From the NCBI RefSeq assembly GCF_900114645.1, contig NZ_FOTR01000002.1:481410-545409 (forward strand): a DNA stretch of 64,000 bases. The letters run 5' to 3'. The position numbers and the translations under genes were made by a program. The notes below the pieces were generated by a model that made no database searches, was not told the DNA's origin, and was given only the letters and a program-made list of their open reading frames with translations. The DNA comes from Gracilibacillus orientalis (GTDB lineage Bacteria; Bacillota; Bacilli; Bacillales; Amphibacillaceae). Shown piece by piece: positions 35,838 to 45,189 of the stretch (within the stretch, counting starts at the first letter, position 1; every line of letters starts with the position of its first letter).

Positions 35838-36836
35838 TTAGACATTAACTGTAAAACGCGAGCCAAAAATCTTCTCCCATTTTCTTATAGACTCTTCATG
35901 TTTATTTACTGATTCTAAGCTTCGTGCCTCTAATGCTATTTGGTAATCAGCATTGGCTTTTTCACCTATTTTTGTCCGGTCTTCAGAATTAAGTTCATTA
36001 ATATTGCCTTGTATATTCTTGGGGTCCTGTACAGCAAAATGTATAGAATCACTAATATAACTAAGAATATTTGGTATATTTAAATCAACTAATTCGCTAG
36101 CCTTATTAAAATTACTGGAATAGTAGTTTAAAATTATTGTTTCCAATAGATAAGAAGAGATAGTAGGCATTTTAGCGTGCTTATTCCAGTACTTCATGAT
36201 TCTTATTGTATTTAATACATTGCCATCATTAGATTGATTAATACTCTTTGTTCTTTCTCGATCTATTCTAGGATCAGTGAACTTCCAATTCCCTTCTCCG
36301 TTAGGTATCAGATAATAATTCTTATCGCTCGTATCCTTTGCTGTAATAAAACAAGGGACTATATCAAAATTCCATTCATAACTAGATAACTTTAAATTTG
36401 CTGCTTCTTTATTTCTTTTCATCTCTGCTTTTTTATAGTTTTCAATATTCTTCAAGTTCCCTATATACTTATTAATTACTTTCCTAGAATTTAGTGCATT
36501 TGTGTCGTCAAAACAAAGGGAACTTAAATTATTCGTGTTGTCATCAACAATGATTTCAACATAATCATTATGAGCGACATAGTGCGCCCCTTCTCCACTT
36601 AGACCAATCATTAAATCTATGTCGTCCAACTCCCTTATCTTAGTCCTTCTAGCGAATGAACCAAAAAAGATGTTTATTTCAGAATAACCTTTTGGGAAGG
36701 AAGTGTCTTCGCTAGGAAATTTCGAAATTCTATTTATAAGCCAATCCCTACTCTTTCTGGCAGTAGTCGTTTTATCGTGATCAAGGTTTACTTCATTTTT
36801 CAAAAAATAATTAAATGCTGCATTTACAGATACCAC
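35838..36836 (-). CDS. CBASS SMODS-domain nucleotidyltransferase (CD-NTase)
   Basis: The 332-residue protein shows the polymerase-beta signature GSFARRT (59-65), metal-binding Asp72-Ile-Asp74 in ELDDIDLMI, and third Asp158 in EWNFDIVPCF. The C-terminal helical half is that of cGAS/DncV-like enzymes. It makes a cyclic di- or trinucleotide on phage attack. No Cap2/Cap3 (E1/E2, JAB) or HORMA/TRIP13 gene is next to it, so this is a type I (minimal) CBASS with the S-4TM effector. Start is GTG with GGAGAGG upstream. The product nucleotide cannot be read from sequence. Confidence 0.9.
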   Translation of the reverse strand: MVSVNAAFNYFLKNEVNLDHDKTTTARKSRDWLINRISKFPSEDTSFPKGYSEINIFFGSFARRTKIRELDDIDLMIGLSGEGAHYVAHNDYVEIIVDDNTNNLSSLCFDDTNALNSRKVINKYIGNLKNIENYKKAEMKRNKEAANLKLSSYEWNFDIVPCFITAKDTSDKNYYLIPNGEGNWKFTDPRIDRERTKSINQSNDGNVLNTIRIMKYWNKHAKMPTISSYLLETIILNYYSSNFNKASELVDLNIPNILSYISDSIHFAVQDPKNIQGNINELNSEDRTKIGEKANADYQIALEARSLESVNKHEESIRKWEKIFGSRFTVNV

Positions 36837-37125
36837 ATAACCTCTCCTTTATTAGAATATAAGTTGTGAACTAATAAATTTAATTTTATTCTATTATACC
36901 CGCCCTCACCTTCCAATTAATGTAATGACTTGCAGTGGTACGAACAGAGGATTTTTTTAAGACCCTAATTATCTTGAACTCTTTTAAAAAATAACAAATG
37001 GTTGTTCTATTTTACACAAAAATGATAATCATTGCTGCGCAATAAGAGTCTACTATGCAATATAAAATCTTCATGAACTGGCACTATGCACTGCAATACT
37101 CTTCACATTCCTTCATAACTTAATG

Positions 37126-38022
37126 TTAATAAGCCTGTATACCAAACTTCAATAACTTCTTAGGTAATATATCATCTAAGTTCTGAATATCAGCATCTTT
37201 TAACTGAATCAGATTAAAATCATACTTTTCATAAATTTTTAATTTTTCTTGTTTTCTTGCCTGATATTTCGGATTATCTTCTAGTCCCCAATACTCTATA
37301 TACACTCTACCCACTGGTAAATAAAAATCAGTATAGACATCCTCTTCAATGGGTAATTTTCGCTCATAAGCATGTACAATTCCAGACATATATAACCAAT
37401 TATCAATTAACATTTCAGCTCTGGACCTTACATAGTGACCATCTGCAGCTCTGTGTTTAGCTTCATACTTTTGCCTGAAATCAACAGAACTCTTTGTTTC
37501 TTCCTCTTCTCTTGGTTCTGTATCTTTTCCAGCTATTTCATTCATCGTTTCTACTAGTCTCTTATTCTGTAAAATACTTTTAGACCAATTTACATACGGG
37601 ATTCCCGTTCTTTCATATTCACATTGTTTCCCGCCTATACTTTTGCCTAGAGTTGTCATAGTCCATCCCTTAATAGATTTCTCCACAAATCCAAGCTCTG
37701 ACAAAATAGGATTTATTTTAAATTTAGAAATTCCAAAGTGATTACTTAAAGCAGTTGCATTTATAAATACATCCTTTTCATTTGTCGTTTTAAATATGCT
37801 TATATTTTTAATATTTTCATTCCATGCTATGTATTCTCCTATTTTAGGATGTTTCTTTTTCGTCCCTACCTTCTCCCCTTTCTCAGTCAAAACCCAGTTG
37901 TCATCAACTCTTTCAACCAAATCGTTATCAAGAAGGATTTGAAAGACCTGCTTTACATTCATTTTCAACTCTTTTGAAAGCGCTGTAGTTGATAAGTATT
38001 TTGCTTTTCGAGAAGTAGTCAT
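37126..38022 (-). CDS. Duplicated winged-helix protein with PD-(D/E)XK nuclease domain
   Basis: The 298-residue protein has two related N-terminal DNA-binding modules (about 8-60, YLSTTALSKELKMNVKQV; and 84-135, VFINATALSNHFGISKFK), each followed by a short LTEKGEKVG or TTLGKSIGG hairpin. Residues 193-298 are a PD-(D/E)XK nuclease: Glu203 in YVRSRAEMLID, Asp232 in YTDFYLP and Glu243 in YIEYWG. It is an endonuclease-like protein of the type often mis-annotated in defence islands. The pairing with the Mrr-type gene upstream (same strand, 52 bases) suggests a restriction role. The target is unknown. Confidence 0.72.
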   Translation of the reverse strand: MTTSRKAKYLSTTALSKELKMNVKQVFQILLDNDLVERVDDNWVLTEKGEKVGTKKKHPKIGEYIAWNENIKNISIFKTTNEKDVFINATALSNHFGISKFKINPILSELGFVEKSIKGWTMTTLGKSIGGKQCEYERTGIPYVNWSKSILQNKRLVETMNEIAGKDTEPREEEETKSSVDFRQKYEAKHRAADGHYVRSRAEMLIDNWLYMSGIVHAYERKLPIEEDVYTDFYLPVGRVYIEYWGLEDNPKYQARKQEKLKIYEKYDFNLIQLKDADIQNLDDILPKKLLKFGIQAY

Positions 38023-38074
38023 GCTAGATTAATCTCCTTTGCATAGTTTTCTAATATTTACAACATAAAAATCA

Positions 38075-38599
38075 TTATGCACTTTTCTTATACTCAATCA
38101 TCCAATCCATTAATTCTGAACGGTCAATCAATCTAACTTGATTTGAACCAGCTAATTTAATTGCCTGATTTGTAAAAAGACTATTAGTAATCACCCAACA
38201 TTCATCCGCTTTATAATACTTTTGAGCAGAAACTATTTCCTGTACAGCTCGAACTCCGACATTTTTCTTATATCGTTTTGCTTGTACAACAATTTTTTTG
38301 TTATTAGTAATTAAAATAAGATCTGCGCCGTAGTCTCCGGTTTTTGGAGTTAATTTTACTTTGTATCCTCTACCTTTTAATACTAAAATTAAGTATTCTT
38401 CAAATTTGTTACCTGACATTTCGTCAACATTTTCAATACCTGACCTTTTGAGTCTATATTCCTTTATAATTTTTATAATGATTTCATAAATCACAAAAAG
38501 AGCAATGAATAAAATGATACCTAATGTAAGTAAAGGCTCCGCGGCGAGTATAGACCACAATAAATCAATTCCTATTTTGAAACCCTCGAATATATTCAT
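38075..38599 (-). CDS. Mrr-type restriction endonuclease, membrane-anchored
   Basis: The 174-residue protein has one N-terminal TM segment (about 22-44) and then the Mrr catalytic fold: Glu67 in FEEYLI, GDYGADL with Asp93, and Gln106-Ala-Lys108 in VVQAKRY, followed by a WVITN strand. Small membrane-tethered Mrr proteins are common in Bacillaceae; Mrr members usually cut modified or foreign DNA. Clean RBS AGGAG. Length is short for full Mrr (no N-terminal winged helix). Confidence 0.87.
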   Translation of the reverse strand: MNIFEGFKIGIDLLWSILAAEPLLTLGIILFIALFVIYEIIIKIIKEYRLKRSGIENVDEMSGNKFEEYLILVLKGRGYKVKLTPKTGDYGADLILITNNKKIVVQAKRYKKNVGVRAVQEIVSAQKYYKADECWVITNSLFTNQAIKLAGSNQVRLIDRSELMDWMIEYKKSA

Positions 38600-39358
38600 C
38601 CTAGTTTACTCCTTCTATTATCTGCCTTCTCATTTATGTTTTGAGTTCCAAATCATGATATAACTAATATCCTAAGACTAATATATCATTTTCAAAGAAT
38701 GACTTCTACCTATTTCAGGAAATTAATCTCTTTTATACAATTTATCCACTAAAATAAATTCACCATCCGTTTTCAAGCCATTGATGAATGCAAAACACTC
38801 TGTTCTCACTAGCGTTAGTAATAATGGTTACCAGGTCCTAATTTTTACAAAAGGCATAGATATAAACATTTCAGCAAATAATTTTATGTCTCACTTTTAT
38901 CATATCCATATTATGGAAATCCATTAACAAGAATGTTTTTTAATTGAATATGGGATGATAATCTCAATAAAATATTTGTCCCATGATTTTGCCATCCTGA
39001 TTGGTTGGACTGCCAAAGTTGTATCCCCCTTATGAATATTTTGATTTCACCTAGTAGGTTTAACTCTCCAGGCATTCGCTCTAAAGGTCTATAACAACAG
39101 TCTTATATTAATCTATTATCAGTAGAAAATCTATATCTTCCCATGGTCTAAACTGATTAAACAAAAAGAGATAGCCCGCTCCTTTTTACCACTTACCCCT
39201 TTTCTCCCATTTGCTTGTATTAAACTTTCCTATATACCGTGATTGTTAAATTTTTGAAGACTTTCGAATATATGATGGATGATGGAGGGTCTGTCCCACA
39301 TAAAATCGGCTAGCATATACATATTTCCAATATACTTCTAAGCCATAATGCTCTTCAT
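38600..39358. other. Intergenic region next to the truncated helicase
   Basis: No gene or convincing remnant of the missing helicase C-terminus is visible. Stop codons are frequent on both strands; a 70-base AT-rich block and TT-rich tracts are the only features. Confidence 0.4.
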
Positions 39359-41920
39359 TCACAACCTAAGAAGCGGAAATGGCGACGGCATACCGTTTTC
39401 CACTGTACACTGCGATGCTTCATCAAAAATAACTAGATCAAATATTTTTTCTTCTAACGGAAAAATGGCTGAAGCGATCTCTGGTGATACTAACCAGACG
39501 GGCATAACGTCTAGTAATCCATTTAAAGCAAATTCATTTACTAAACGACGAACAGGCCAAAGTTGGCGTTTTTTACCTGTCTGATAAATCATATCTTTTA
39601 CAGCTTTCGGATTTGCTGCTTTTACTTCTGCAATCATTTGATGCATTTGATTTTGCAGTAATTCAATGGTCAAGCTTTGTTTATTTTGTAATAACTCTTT
39701 TAATTCTTCTGTTAAGTGCTGAAAGTTACCCGTCCCGATCTTGTCAATCTCCGGGTATTTCCTTTCTATTTGATCGATCCAGTGAATATAGGCTGATTGT
39801 TTCGCTACTTCTGCCCATTCCTCCGCTAAACTATCACTTTCCGCTACATTGCGTTCAATTAATAAGTCAATGATCTGTTGCACTTCCTTGGCACTTTGGT
39901 CATACAATCGATCCATTTCACGCAATTCATCAAAATATTCTTTGATATAGGCTTGTTTCTTTTTTAGTACATCTATCGGAATGTCACCTTTTGATATATG
40001 TGTTTTTAAATTCTTAATAGACTCCGCCGTGAAATAGGGATCTAATGCCTCCAATTGTTTGAATAATCCTTCTGTTGCCTGTGATAGGTCATACAGAATC
40101 GTGAGACTTTCTTGTAATTTTGGCCATTCTTTGGATGATAATCCGCTGAACTTATCGCCATCCAGTAAGTCATCCATAATCGTTTTACCGGTGATGCTTG
40201 TCCATAACCATAATCGTAGTTTCTGCAGTGTCTTTCTGTCCTCTGTATGTAAGTCATCATAGATTTTTTCAAGCTTCTTATCCATTTGACGACTATAAGC
40301 CGGGGTAATATCCTCATCATTGAAATGTTCCAAATGATTGATACTTTGTTCCGATTCATGAATGGCCTTCTCCAATAGTTCGATAATTTGAATGCGGTCC
40401 TTTAATTCCATATCAGTAAAAGGTTTACGATCGTGAGCAGGGTTATCTTTTCCGAAAGTCGCATAGTAGCTGCCATAGGTACTCACTTTTCGTAAGGTCT
40501 CGGATAAATTCTGTTTGTTCAATTGTTCTAAGATACCTTCTAATTGGATGATTTTGTCTTGTTCTTTAGCTGTCTTACTGAGCCCGTATAAGTCATACGC
40601 TCTAAAGCCGTGGGGTTGCATTTCGAATAAGGCTTGCGCTACTTTATCTAGTTCATCTTCCTTACTAATAATTTTCTGAGACAATTGATCAAATGTCTGC
40701 TGAAGATCCTGGTAAGAATGATCTCTGTTCAATTGCACATTCAATTTTTGATAAAAGGTTTTACGATCATTCTTCTCGTCATGGAGTAATGCGACATTCG
40801 ATGATAGATTAAGGGCATCTAACCGTTGATAAACAACATCCAATGCCGCGCGCTTCTGGGTAACAAGCATAACCCGCTGCCCTTTTGCTATGGCATTGGA
40901 AATCATATTAACGATCACTTGTGATTTCCCTGTGCCTGGTGGGCCGTGGACAACCATTCCCTTTTCATGATCAAGTGCATCCAGTATTTTTTCTTGAGAG
41001 GCATCGGTATCCAACACATAATGTTTATTTTTCTCTTGTGCTAGTTTTTCTTGATAAGATGGGTTCGAAGGTAGATTATCGACTTCTTCTCCCGTCTCCT
41101 GGACTTTGATATCCAGAAATTCAGAGACCACACCTAAATCCTCTTGTCCTTGATCCAACATCTCAACAAACTTCTCATAATCACGTAAAACAGCCGAATT
41201 ACCTTGTGGGAAATGTCCTATTACCGCTTGCTGATTGAGACCGAATGATCCCTTATTAAATGTTGGTATCGTTTCTTTCGTGAATTCCTCGACTGCAGCT
41301 AATTGCTCAGATGTATTCGCTGTTATCGTAAAGTCATGCGTAGCTAACCACCTGCTCCACTCTTCGATATTGATTGATGTTGCTTTTGTTTCTGCTTCTT
41401 CGAACAAAGACTCAGGGACATGAATATTACTTAATTTTTGTAATGCCAGAAATAGTGTTCGATTCAGTTGTGGGGCTTGATCATCTATAGGATCGACATG
41501 CCATTCCACACCATTTCGCTTTTTTCTTTCTAAGCGAACAGGATATAAAAATAATGGCGCTCTAACATATGTACCATCTGACATCGCCCCTTCCATCATC
41601 GGGTAGCCTAGATAAAGATCATAAAGCCCTGTTTCTTCTTCTATTGAGCGAATATTACGAAAAAGCGTCGTTAATTTTCGTGAAAGCGCCAGTTCTGTCT
41701 GATTATCCGCTCGCTCTTTCGTGAAAAGCTTTGATTTGTTATTTGTGAGCGTCTTCAATATTTCCATCGGATCTTTTTCTATTTTGGTTAGTTCTGCTAA
41801 ATCAAATGTCCATTTATTATACAATTTCAGCAAACGTATCGAACGATTGCTTCTGCTGATATCATTTAACCGGTCACTTAATACCTGTAATTTATCCTTC
41901 ATTGTTTGTGTACCACCCAT
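39359..41920 (-). pseudogene. SF1 helicase/AAA protein (DUF4011-type) truncated after Walker B
   Basis: This 853-residue frame opens with the DUF4011-like N-terminus (RLNDISRSNRSIRLLKL), has Walker A HGPPGTGKSQVIVNMI near residue 331, motif Ia VMLVTQKRAALDVV, a long coiled coil insertion and Walker B LVIFDEASQCTVENGMP, and then ends in SPFPLLRL. In intact relatives the frame continues for about 450 residues with motifs III-VI and a C-terminal nuclease; these are absent, so ATPase activity is unlikely. Downstream sequence shows no remnant. The start is probably the Met at residue 7 (41902), behind GGTGG. Confidence 0.8.
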
Positions 41921-42280
41921 TTTTTAACATGTAAGATGGTTCTATTATACTATAGTTGGTAGTGGGAAGAAAGGTGTGGAGAAATAGGAAATTCAAAGTT
42001 AGTTCTAAAGGTATATGTTAATAGTTGATCTCTCTTTCGGATTTTAATGAAACAAAGGAATGGTTTAGAAGTATATTTTTGCTCTGTTGCTTCATTTAAT
42101 ATATTAGTCTTTCGCCCTTACATCTTGCATTGAGAATGCTTACAAGTCACAAAGCAAATCAAAGATTGAAAAAGAAACAAGCTATGTCTTAAGCCAAATA
42201 ATTATCATAATGTTAGGGACATTCGCGGTAAAGAGTATAAGCCATAGAGGATCTCAATTATTGAACAAGGTGTTTATCTT

Positions 42281-42355
42281 TCACTTAGCTTCTTTAATTC
42301 GTTCTGCGTTATTCATTTCTTTAATTCCTTTCATAATCTCTTCAGCAGTCATCAT
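42281..42355 (-). CDS. 24-aa peptide with good ribosome site (doubtful)
   Basis: AGGTGG lies close before two ATGs and the frame reads MMTAEEIMKGIKEMNNAERI, KEAK, stop. It looks like the truncated N-terminus of an antitoxin-like or ribbon-helix-helix linker protein. The rest of 41921-42755 holds nothing else coding. Confidence 0.3.
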   Translation of the reverse strand: MMTAEEIMKGIKEMNNAERIKEAK

Positions 42356-42520
42356 TAACCACCTCATTTAATATTAGATCTATTTACACCAATTATACAG
42401 TAGACAAATATTATGAAATATATGGCTAATGGTTCAACCCCCTAAAATCACAGTTCTTCACCTATAGAGAAGATTTGTATTAATTGAAGAGTAAGCCAAT
42501 ATGTATCACTCAGCTAGTAT

Positions 42521-42561
42521 TTAAAAAATGACCCCCTTCTATAATTAAGAAGGGGGTCATT
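42521..42561 (-). terminator. Terminator of the hypothetical gene at 42756
   Basis: 14-bp arms AATGACCCCCTTCT / AGAAGGGGGTCATT, with a T-run (CATTTTTTAAAT) on the minus strand. Confidence 0.7.
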
Positions 42562-42755
42562 CATATTGCAAACGGCTACTATATTTTACTACTAAGGTTC
42601 TATTTTAAAATGTTTCTCTTTCTTCGGACTTGAGATTAATAGTTAACTCCTTTTTCTTCCCTGGTAACCATTCACCAGTATCGACAATGATTTAGCAGGG
42701 AGGAAAAAGAGATGAAAATAGAAAGAAGGTGGAATGAAAACAAGCCTTTGTACAG

Positions 42756-43223
42756 TTATGTTCTTGTAAATCCCTCTTCCTCTAAATAAGCTCTTGCCTC
42801 ATTATATGAACGAAAGGTACCATCAAGATTTTGATCGGCATAAACGTTCCACAAATCCTCTTCGTTCAACAAAAGGAGCGATTGTTTTTCTGAATTAATC
42901 CATCGCTCCTCTTCAAACTCCTCTACAAGAGGCGCTTCAGCGGATGTTGATACCAATGATTCTATTGACTTTTGAATGACAGTACGTAATTCCGCATCAG
43001 AAAAGTCTCGGATATTAATCAAGCCTTTGTGATCCGTATCATAGCCATTCAGATATTCTGCATAAACAAATCCATTTCCATTGGGATGCAAATGATAAAC
43101 AACATTCTTTTTATCATTAGCGCTTTCTTCATAGTGAAAATTAACTCGATTCATTGATACATTATGTCTTGTTAGTTCAGGAAAAGATTCAACTATTTTT
43201 AATTTTTGGTCAAAAGTTAACAT
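42756..43223 (-). CDS. Hypothetical soluble protein, about 155 aa
   Basis: I do not recognise the family. The ATG at 43223 is behind GGAGGTAAC, a strong ribosome site. The N-terminal part (LTFDQKLKIVESFPELTRHN) is followed by a HYEESANDKKNVVYHL strand pair and an acidic C-terminus with two E-rich clusters (SAEAPLVEEFEEERW). No signal, TM or catalytic motif is visible. Confidence 0.7.
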   Translation of the reverse strand: MLTFDQKLKIVESFPELTRHNVSMNRVNFHYEESANDKKNVVYHLHPNGNGFVYAEYLNGYDTDHKGLINIRDFSDAELRTVIQKSIESLVSTSAEAPLVEEFEEERWINSEKQSLLLLNEEDLWNVYADQNLDGTFRSYNEARAYLEEEGFTRT

Positions 43224-43302
43224 GTTACCTCCATTTTTTAGACAGATAAGATTAATGTGAATTATAACACGATAGTAGAACATCACCAAATCGTTTGATA
43301 GC

Positions 43303-43326
43303 TTTGGGGGCGAGACCCCTTAAAAA
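43303..43326. repeat. Short repeat TTTGGGGGCGAGACCCC, copy 2
   Basis: The stretch shares the GGGG..AGACCCCTTAAAA layout with 34837-34857. It lies in the 5' flank of the hypothetical gene. Confidence 0.5.
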
Positions 43327-43490
43327 GACAGTTGTTCGTATGGAGGACGATCTGTATTTATTGAAGAGAGAGTCAACCATTATGTAGCACCTTACCAGTT
43401 TATTTACCACTTACTTAATAACTACATATTTGATCACCTTATTTATCACGTTTTAGAACTTATAATGAATAAATGTCCTAGTTAGACTCA

Positions 43491-43519
43491 TTCAAAATTA
43501 CAAAAAAATATGTTATAAT
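43491..43519 (+). promoter_or_regulatory. Promoter for the antisense antitoxin RNA
   Basis: TTCAAA (43491-43496) and TATAAT (43514-43519) are separated by 17 bases. This predicts a plus-strand start near 43526, ahead of the antisense RNA. Confidence 0.55.
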
Positions 43520-43525
43520 AAAAGC

Positions 43526-43662
43526 AAGAAATGTATATACTAAATAACCCGTAGCAGTCACTACGGGTTATGGATAAGCGGTTCCCCCAGAGGAATCGGC
43601 TATCAGTTGTTGATAGACCTCTCCTAGTTACTTCTTGGGCAAATAGGGAGGTCTATTTTTGT
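43526..43662 (+). ncRNA. Antisense RNA antitoxin (RatA/SR-type), predicted
   Basis: A promoter lies directly before this stretch and a terminator at its end: arms AGACCTC (43613-43619) and GAGGTCT at 43648-43654, followed by ATTTTTG. The RNA would be complementary to the 3' part of the 29-aa toxin transcript, including the last codons of the toxin. The 24-nt stem AACCCGTAG...CTACGGGTT at 43549-43572 serves as terminator for the opposite toxin transcript. This convergent layout is that of type I toxin-antitoxin loci such as txpA/RatA. Confidence 0.6.
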
Positions 43663-43742
43663 TTGATCAGTGACACGATCAAAGCGAGCAATGCAATCAA
43701 GAAGGTACCAAAACCAAATAGCACCATAAAACTTTCATACAT
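43653..43742 (-). CDS. 29-aa holin-like type I toxin
   Basis: On the minus strand an ATG at 43742 opens MYESFMVLFGFGTFLIALLA, then LIVSLIKQK and a stop. One hydrophobic helix with a short basic tail is typical of the putative holin-like (TxpA/Fst-like) toxins of Firmicutes. GGGGGT lies upstream, rather far (about 13 bases), as is often seen in toxin mRNAs that keep their ribosome site folded. A -10-like TATACT sits at 43811-43816, the probable promoter. It is too short for standard ORF calling. Confidence 0.72.
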   Translation of the reverse strand: MYESFMVLFGFGTFLIALLALIVSLIKQK

Positions 43743-44021
43743 ACTCGCAAGGCTACCCCCTTTGTATGGGGATTAGCCGACCTTACCCTAAAAGAACGTT
43801 ATCCTTTATTAGTATAACATAATAAATACGAACGTTTATTCCCTTTTTATGAAAAGTTCCAGAATCAACCTGTTAAAACGAATACCCTCCATCCGCTCTA
43901 TCAATCCATTTAAGTCCTTCTTCCACTATCTACAAGATTGATCAATAGTCATCGAACTGGTAAGCGCGCAAAGGTTCATTTTGATCATGTAACACCTTAG
44001 TAGCATATCTTTTAAAAATTT

Positions 44022-44912
44022 TTATTTATTCACAGAAGCGTCATAGGTTGAATCAACAGCTTCTTTAAGTGCCGCATTAAATTCTTCATCTGTTTGTTTC
44101 ACATTTAAATCCTGGCTTAGTGCTCTTGAAAAGCTGGCGATTAATCCGTTGTTTTCTTTTAGTTTTTGATTAGCTTCTTCACGAGAATAACCACCAGATA
44201 AAGCAACAACACGAAGTACCCGTGAATGTTGAATAAGCTCTTTATACGTATTAGCTACAGTTGGGATCGTTAATTTTAACATTACGCTTTGATCATCAGA
44301 TAACTGATTCAATTGGCTGAGTATCTCTGCTTTTAGAATGTCTTCTGATTTTTTCTTCTCAGGATTGTGAATATCTACTTCTGGTTCAATAATAGGTACC
44401 AATCCAGCAGCAATAATTTGTTTCCCGATTTCAAATTGCTGATCAACAACAGCCTTGATTCCCTCTGGATTCGCTTCATGGATCACGGAACGCATCTTTG
44501 TACCAAAAATATTACGTTCATTTGCACGTTTTAATGTTTCGTCTAAATCAAAAATTGGTTTCATCAGTTGTACACCGTTAGATTGATCGGCTAAACCTTT
44601 GTCTACTTTTAAGAATGGAACAATACCTTTCTTCTCAGCTAAATAGTCAGCTGTGTACTGTCCTTCGATTTTGCTATCCATCGTTTGTTCAAATAAAATG
44701 GCACCGAGAATATATGAAGAATCAAAAGCAGGAGAAGTAATAATACGTGTACGCATCTCGTGTACTAAAGCAAACATCTCATCTTCATTCTGATAAGTGT
44801 CTTCTTTAACCCCATAAGCTGCTAACGCTTTCGGAGTGCTCCCGCCACTTTGGTCAAGTGCTGCAATAAATCCTTTTCCATTTTTCATTTTTTCGAATTG
44901 GCTCTCTTGCAT
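44022..44912 (-). CDS. fda: Class I fructose-1,6-bisphosphate aldolase
   Basis: The 296-residue protein is the small class I aldolase of Firmicutes. [17 protein letters not shown] at the N-terminus, [11 protein letters not shown] in the middle, IIEPEVDI and the Schiff-base Lys in [10 protein letters not shown], plus [15 protein letters not shown], are the family markers. It cleaves fructose 1,6-bisphosphate to dihydroxyacetone phosphate and glyceraldehyde 3-phosphate. It is preceded by AAGGAG and a perfect 21-bp inverted repeat that it shares with the divergent exporter gene. Confidence 0.93.
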   Translation of the reverse strand: MQESQFEKMKNGKGFIAALDQSGGSTPKALAAYGVKEDTYQNEDEMFALVHEMRTRIITSPAFDSSYILGAILFEQTMDSKIEGQYTADYLAEKKGIVPFLKVDKGLADQSNGVQLMKPIFDLDETLKRANERNIFGTKMRSVIHEANPEGIKAVVDQQFEIGKQIIAAGLVPIIEPEVDIHNPEKKKSEDILKAEILSQLNQLSDDQSVMLKLTIPTVANTYKELIQHSRVLRVVALSGGYSREEANQKLKENNGLIASFSRALSQDLNVKQTDEEFNAALKEAVDSTYDASVNK

Positions 44913-44982
44913 TTTGTCAGCTCCTTCTTAATTAATAATTCTCGTTTCTTCTATAAACATGAAAAAAATACCCTTCACAATA

Positions 44983-45036
44983 AGTGTACACTAATAAAAT
45001 GCAAAATTATAGCAATGCATTTTATTAGTGTACACT
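44983..45036. promoter_or_regulatory. Perfect 21-bp inverted repeat between fda and the exporter
   Basis: Arms 44983-45003 and 45016-45036 (AGTGTACACTAATAAAATGC and its complement, plus one base) match exactly around a 12-base loop. Each arm begins with AGTGTACACT, itself a palindrome, so the stretch carries two operator-like sites. No U-run follows on either strand, so it is not a terminator. It lies upstream of both divergent genes. Confidence 0.6.
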
Positions 45037-45189
45037 CACTGATGTTTCTGTTAACTTCTGCTTATAGACTAAAATTGGCTCATAAGTGCCCGGATATGAA
45101 ACGTTATTTTTCGACGGTTTTAACCGTTGACATTTGGATTATAATAAAAGTACGTCTATACTGTATCTCATGAAAAGAGGAAAGGATAT

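Noticed and set aside
34881..36836. Type II or III CBASS
   Set aside because: No E1/E2, JAB, HORMA or TRIP13 genes are in the neighbourhood.
37020..37035. Fur-box-like string AATGATAATCATT
   Set aside because: Only part of the 19-bp Fur consensus matches and no iron gene is next to it.
14543..41920. Prophage or integrative element
   Set aside because: No integrase, terminase, capsid, relaxase or attachment duplication was seen; the phage-like 102-aa frame at 14883 stands alone.
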